Assembly: GCA_011049465.1 (NCBI GenBank)
Contig: DSBP01000201.1
Location: forward strand, 1-8,957
DNA: 8,957 nucleotides
Direction: 5' to 3'
Origin: a bacterium
GTDB taxonomy: Bacteria; Oederibacteriota; PGYV01; DSBP01
Positions within the stretch are counted from its first letter, which is position 1. Each line of letters starts with the position of its first letter. The notes below the pieces were generated by a model. The model searched no databases. It saw nothing but the letters and a program-made list of their open reading frames with translations, and was not told the DNA's origin. This document shows positions 6,504 to 8,957 of the stretch, one piece after another. Made by a program: the position numbers and the translations under genes.

Positions 6504-8021
6504 TTATTGTTTCGCCAGTTCATTATAATAACTGTCGTATTTTCCGTTTATTTTGTTCCACGCGCTTACTGCCTTTATATAATCATAAAAAGCGGCGGTT
6601 TCCTTGATTCTTGACGTGTGATAATCCATCTGCGCCATTAAGAGTTCGCGTGTTGATATCCTGCCCTGTGAAAAATTAGAAGACTCAATTTTCAGCCTCT
6701 TCTGCTGCAGCCTGGCAGCCTCCTTCTTCATCTCATAATTGTCCTTGGCTGATACAACCGCCCTGTAAGAACTTCTTACCTGTATCCTTGTCATTGATTT
6801 TGCCGCCTCATACTGCTCAAGCGCTTTTTTTGCCCCCTCTCTCTTCTCCTTTACCTCGCCTGAAGAACCCCTGTTTGGAAAAGAATAGGAAAACATGGCG
6901 CCGACCATGAACTCCCTGTTGTTCCCCTCCCTTAACATCTGAAAACTCTCGCTTAACGCGCCTTCAGCGCCCTCTATACCGTAGCTTCCCACAAGATTCA
7001 GCGACGGAAGCGACGAATTCTCCGCTATTTCCCTTCCTGTCACAGCCATTTCATAACCCGTCTTTGCCATCATAACAGCGGGCTGCATCTCTACGAGCGT
7101 GTTTTCAAGCGCTGTTGTCATTTTCTCCGGTATTACGGCGGATTCGGGTTCTCCGGATGTTTCAATTTTAAATTTTTCCCATTCATCCGGCCTGTAACCC
7201 GCAGCATTAAGAAAATTTTCTGCCGCAAACCTGTAATTATTCTCAGCGGGCGCTATCTCAGCCTTTGAGTCAAGCACTGATGCTTTGGTCTGAAGCACAT
7301 CCCTTTCCTCCCTCAGCCCTATTTTTTTCAGGCTCACCGTCTCATTATAAAACTTTTCCGCGTCATCATAAAAATCCTTTTGTATCTTAACCATAAGCCC
7401 CGCCATATAAACAAAATAGTATGCCTCCTTAAGCGACGCTACTGTATTTATAACCGCGCTTCGCATTCCCTCTTTTGACATGTTTACCATAAGCGCCCCT
7501 GCCTTAATCGCCTTTTGGTCGGGCCTTCCCCAGAAATCCTTGAGAATGGGCTGCATATAGCTGAGGCTCAATTTTGGCGTGTATGACGGGTTATGGGCCG
7601 TTGTAAAAAGCGCAGGATCAATTGATATGGGAAAAACTCCCGAATCAATAACAGGATAAAAAAGCGTTGTCTTTGATGTTGTGAAATCAACGCTTAAAAA
7701 CCCTCCCGTAAACAGTTTGTTTGACAGCCCCGCGTTATAGGCGAGGACTTTCGCCTCTTCAGGCGATAAAATGGAGGTCACAACAGGCTTTGACTCGGCG
7801 TAATTGACTCCCGCCTTCATCATAAGGTCGAACATGGCATAGGTTTTTTCGACAACAGCCTCAGCAGAGCGCACATCAGAGGCCGCTCCTGTAACGGCCG
7901 GATTTTTTTCAAGCGCGTGTTTAAGCGCCTCCTCAAACCCAAGCGCCTGCTGTTCCTGCGCGTTTAATGAACAGGCAAATAAAATCAATAACAAAACAGA
8001 AAAAATCCTCAACTTTAACAT
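6504..8021 (-). CDS. TolC/OprM-family outer-membrane efflux channel
   Basis: A 505-residue outer-membrane efflux protein of ordinary length for the family, predicted to trimerise into a beta-barrel plus periplasmic alpha-helical tunnel that receives substrate from an RND pump. Residues 1-21 form a signal peptide (positive start, LLLILF core, possible cleavage after LNA). A Cys17 in LFAC could instead be a lipidation site as in OprM-type lipoproteins. The two OEP repeats are visible as long amphipathic helices: about 28-75 and 165-275 in the first half (FEEALKHALEKNP start), and about 300-345 and 385-490 in the second (EYEAAKS-like helix, RISTRELLMAQMDY). The beta-strand segments lie near 68-120 and 335-385. 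Its ATG overlaps the MarR gene stop by 7 nt, with GGAG 7 nt upstream, so the two are translationally coupled. A terminator hairpin follows the stop. Confidence 0.93.
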   Translation of the reverse strand: MLKLRIFSVLLLILFACSLNAQEQQALGFEEALKHALEKNPAVTGAASDVRSAEAVVEKTYAMFDLMMKAGVNYAESKPVVTSILSPEEAKVLAYNAGLSNKLFTGGFLSVDFTTSKTTLFYPVIDSGVFPISIDPALFTTAHNPSYTPKLSLSYMQPILKDFWGRPDQKAIKAGALMVNMSKEGMRSAVINTVASLKEAYYFVYMAGLMVKIQKDFYDDAEKFYNETVSLKKIGLREERDVLQTKASVLDSKAEIAPAENNYRFAAENFLNAAGYRPDEWEKFKIETSGEPESAVIPEKMTTALENTLVEMQPAVMMAKTGYEMAVTGREIAENSSLPSLNLVGSYGIEGAEGALSESFQMLREGNNREFMVGAMFSYSFPNRGSSGEVKEKREGAKKALEQYEAAKSMTRIQVRSSYRAVVSAKDNYEMKKEAARLQQKRLKIESSNFSQGRISTRELLMAQMDYHTSRIKETAAFYDYIKAVSAWNKINGKYDSYYNELAKQ

Positions 8022-8473
8022 ATCTCTTCTCCGTGTTTTTCGGCCGCTTTTTCAACAACTGACCTCAGTTTTTTTAAAAGTTTAATAAGCATTTTCTTGT
8101 CCCTTTCCTCAAAACCCAACAGGACATAATCAAACCTCTTCTTTAAAGAAGGCATTATCTTTTTCACAAGAGCCTTTCCTGCGGGTGTTATCGATACCTT
8201 TGCCGCGCGCCTGTCTTTTTTTTCCCGTTTTTGGCTGATCAGCCCTCTTTGAGCAAGGCTCTTCAGTATTCTCGAAACTGTCGGCGCCTCCTGTATTGTT
8301 ATCTCGCCGATTTGTTTCTGCGAAGCGGAGTCTATTCCCGACAGTATCATCAAAATCTGGTTTTGTTCGGGCGTAATACCGTAACCCGCGCAGCACCTCA
8401 CGGCCTCGCGCCTTACAAGCATGCCTGTTTTATACAAATTATAGCCTATTTGTTCATTCGTCCCTTTATGCAT
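8015..8473 (-). CDS. MarR-family transcriptional regulator
   Basis: A winged-helix dimeric DNA-binding repressor type, 152 residues from the start chosen here, usual for MarR. Numbering from the upstream ATG (8488, 157 residues), helix 1 is about 10-35. The helix-turn-helix is about 53-82, with recognition helix APTVSRILKSLAQRGLI. The wing is 86-103 (REKKDRRAAKVSITPAG), with the family DRR signature. The dimerising C-terminal helices span 106-152. The start at 8473 is preferred because CGGAG lies 5 nt before it, whereas no Shine-Dalgarno precedes 8488. It is first in its operon, after a strong promoter, and overlaps the TolC-type gene, so it probably represses both, relieved by a small ligand or oxidation. 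Cysteines 32-33 are adjacent and a third ends the protein (Cys157), which may permit redox or metal sensing. Confidence 0.93.
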   Translation of the reverse strand: MHKGTNEQIGYNLYKTGMLVRREAVRCCAGYGITPEQNQILMILSGIDSASQKQIGEITIQEAPTVSRILKSLAQRGLISQKREKKDRRAAKVSITPAGKALVKKIMPSLKKRFDYVLLGFEERDKKMLIKLLKKLRSVVEKAAEKHGEEIC

Positions 8474-8478
8474 CAAAA

Positions 8479-8483
8479 CTCCG
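8479..8483 (-). promoter_or_regulatory. Ribosome binding site deciding the MarR start
   Basis: CGGAG on the minus strand lies 5 nt upstream of the ATG at 8473-8471. The alternative in-frame ATG at 8488-8486 is preceded by ATTGAACGTTTT, with no purine-rich element. The downstream ATG is therefore the likelier start, shortening the protein by five residues. Confidence 0.6.
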
Positions 8484-8519
8484 TTCATAAAACGTTCAAT
8501 AGTATTTTATTCTTAGATA

Positions 8520-8547
8520 ATTATACAGGCAAAAAAGGGAATGTCAA
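8520..8547 (-). promoter_or_regulatory. Consensus sigma70 promoter of the MarR-TolC operon
   Basis: The minus strand has perfect TTGACA (8547-8542), a 16-nt spacer (8541-8526) and perfect TATAAT (8525-8520). The expected transcript start is about 8512-8514, giving a leader of roughly 40 nt to the MarR ATG at 8473. Both hexamers matching consensus suggests a strong promoter that needs repression, in keeping with an autoregulated MarR gene. It lies wholly in the gap after the methyltransferase stop. The spacer is one base shorter than the 17-nt optimum. Confidence 0.85.
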
Positions 8548-8554
8548 GAAATAT

Positions 8555-8566
8555 TTGCTCAAGCAA
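8555..8566. repeat. Small inverted repeat upstream of the MarR promoter
   Basis: TTGCT-CA-AGCAA is a 5-bp-arm dyad directly after the methyltransferase TAG and 7 nt upstream of the -35 hexamer. It could be a half-strength operator for the MarR protein or a very weak terminator for the methyltransferase (ATATTTC follows on the minus strand). It is short enough to be chance. Confidence 0.3.
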
Positions 8567-8957
8567 CTATTTTTTTTTGTTTAATTCCGCCGCAACGCCG
8601 TACTGGAGGTATTGCGTCCCTGAAAAAAAACCAAAAGAAATTACAGGGAACAATTTTGCTTTTAAAGACGTTGAAGCATTTATTCCCTTTATTTTTCTTA
8701 TCCCGTACCCCGCCTCCTCAAACATCCTAATTATTGATTTTTTCGAAAAAAACCTGAGATGAGTTTTATCAAGTGTCCCGGATTCAGTATAACGCCAGTC
8801 ACGGTTAAAAATATACTCTTTCATAACCGATATATGATGCACATTGGGTATGGATGCGGTTATGACGCCGGCTGCACTGAGTTTTTTACGCAGGTGTTTA
8901 AGGAAAGAATAAGGGTCAGCCATATGCTCAAGCACGTCATTTAATACAATACAGTCA
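8567..8957 (-). CDS. Class I SAM-dependent methyltransferase, C-terminal part (5' end outside window)
   Basis: The frame is open from the right edge to TAG at 8569-8567, giving 129 visible residues from D at 8956. It opens with DCIVLNDVLEHMADP, the post-motif II/motif IV region of UbiG-like (Methyltransf_11/23) enzymes, so the glycine-rich SAM-binding loop lies beyond the edge. SIPNVHHISV follows, then DKTHLRFFSKKSIIRMFEEA, a signature common in methyltransferases near glycosyltransferase and cell-surface sugar genes. It transfers a methyl group from S-adenosylmethionine; the acceptor is not evident. The GTG at 8935 is not a plausible start because the conserved motif runs upstream of it. A strong promoter separates it from the efflux operon, so it is probably functionally unrelated. 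The C-terminus ends in a lysine run encoded by an A9 tract. Confidence 0.88.
   Translation of the reverse strand, partial: DCIVLNDVLEHMADPYSFLKHLRKKLSAAGVITASIPNVHHISVMKEYIFNRDWRYTESGTLDKTHLRFFSKKSIIRMFEEAGYGIRKIKGINASTSLKAKLFPVISFGFFSGTQYLQYGVAAELNKKK

Noticed and set aside
8130..8396. Second minus-strand frame inside the MarR gene
   Set aside because: It is an alternative frame wholly inside a well-supported MarR gene, with a charged, low-complexity product and no start signal.
1..8957. tRNA, rRNA, riboswitch or insertion sequence
   Set aside because: Reading both strands shows dense protein coding with short gaps. No cloverleaf, rRNA motif, transposase or terminal repeats were recognised.

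Overview
All credible genes lie on the minus strand, so the window reads right to left. It is an accessory drug/solute-efflux locus flanked by two truncated genes. A TolC-type outer-membrane channel and RND (AcrB-like) pumps imply a Gram-negative, double-membraned bacterium. Moderately A+T-rich DNA with long A/T homopolymers and free use of ATA, AGG and AAA codons does not look enterobacterial, but I cannot name the phylum from sequence alone.

Layout, in transcription order. (1) 8957-8567: 3' part of a class I SAM-dependent methyltransferase, cut by the window edge. (2) 8547-8520: a near-consensus sigma70 promoter, TTGACA-N16-TATAAT. (3) 8473-8015: a MarR-family winged-helix regulator with a vicinal cysteine pair. 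(4) 8021-6504: a TolC/OprM-type outer-membrane efflux protein overlapping the MarR gene by 7 nt. (5) 6506-6376: a compact intergenic stretch with three inverted repeats, the first a Rho-independent-type terminator directly after the TolC stop and the last a 15-bp-arm perfect palindrome just before the next ribosome binding site. (6) 6376-3182: a complete 1064-residue RND pump subunit. (7) 3185-111: a second RND subunit overlapping the first by ATGA. It is broken by two single-base indels, each in a homopolymer (G5 at 1382-1386 and T8 at 362-369 on the plus strand); repaired, it would encode 1024 residues. (8) 105-77 and 51-1: a possible promoter and the first 17 codons of an unidentified gene.

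How they would work together: the MarR protein probably controls its own operon and the TolC gene. The two RND paralogues resemble MdtB/MdtC-style pairs that assemble as one inner-membrane pump and would export through the TolC protein. No periplasmic adaptor (membrane-fusion protein) gene is present, which is unusual. The second RND gene is either freshly inactivated or damaged by sequencing error. The subunits also differ in the transmembrane proton-relay motif (Asp-Asp in the first, Asp-Asn in the second).

I found no wholly new system. The best leads are the adaptor-less layout, the palindrome cluster where an adaptor gene would often sit, the double-indel RND gene and the cysteine pattern of the regulator. 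No gene-free stretch exceeds 300 bases.
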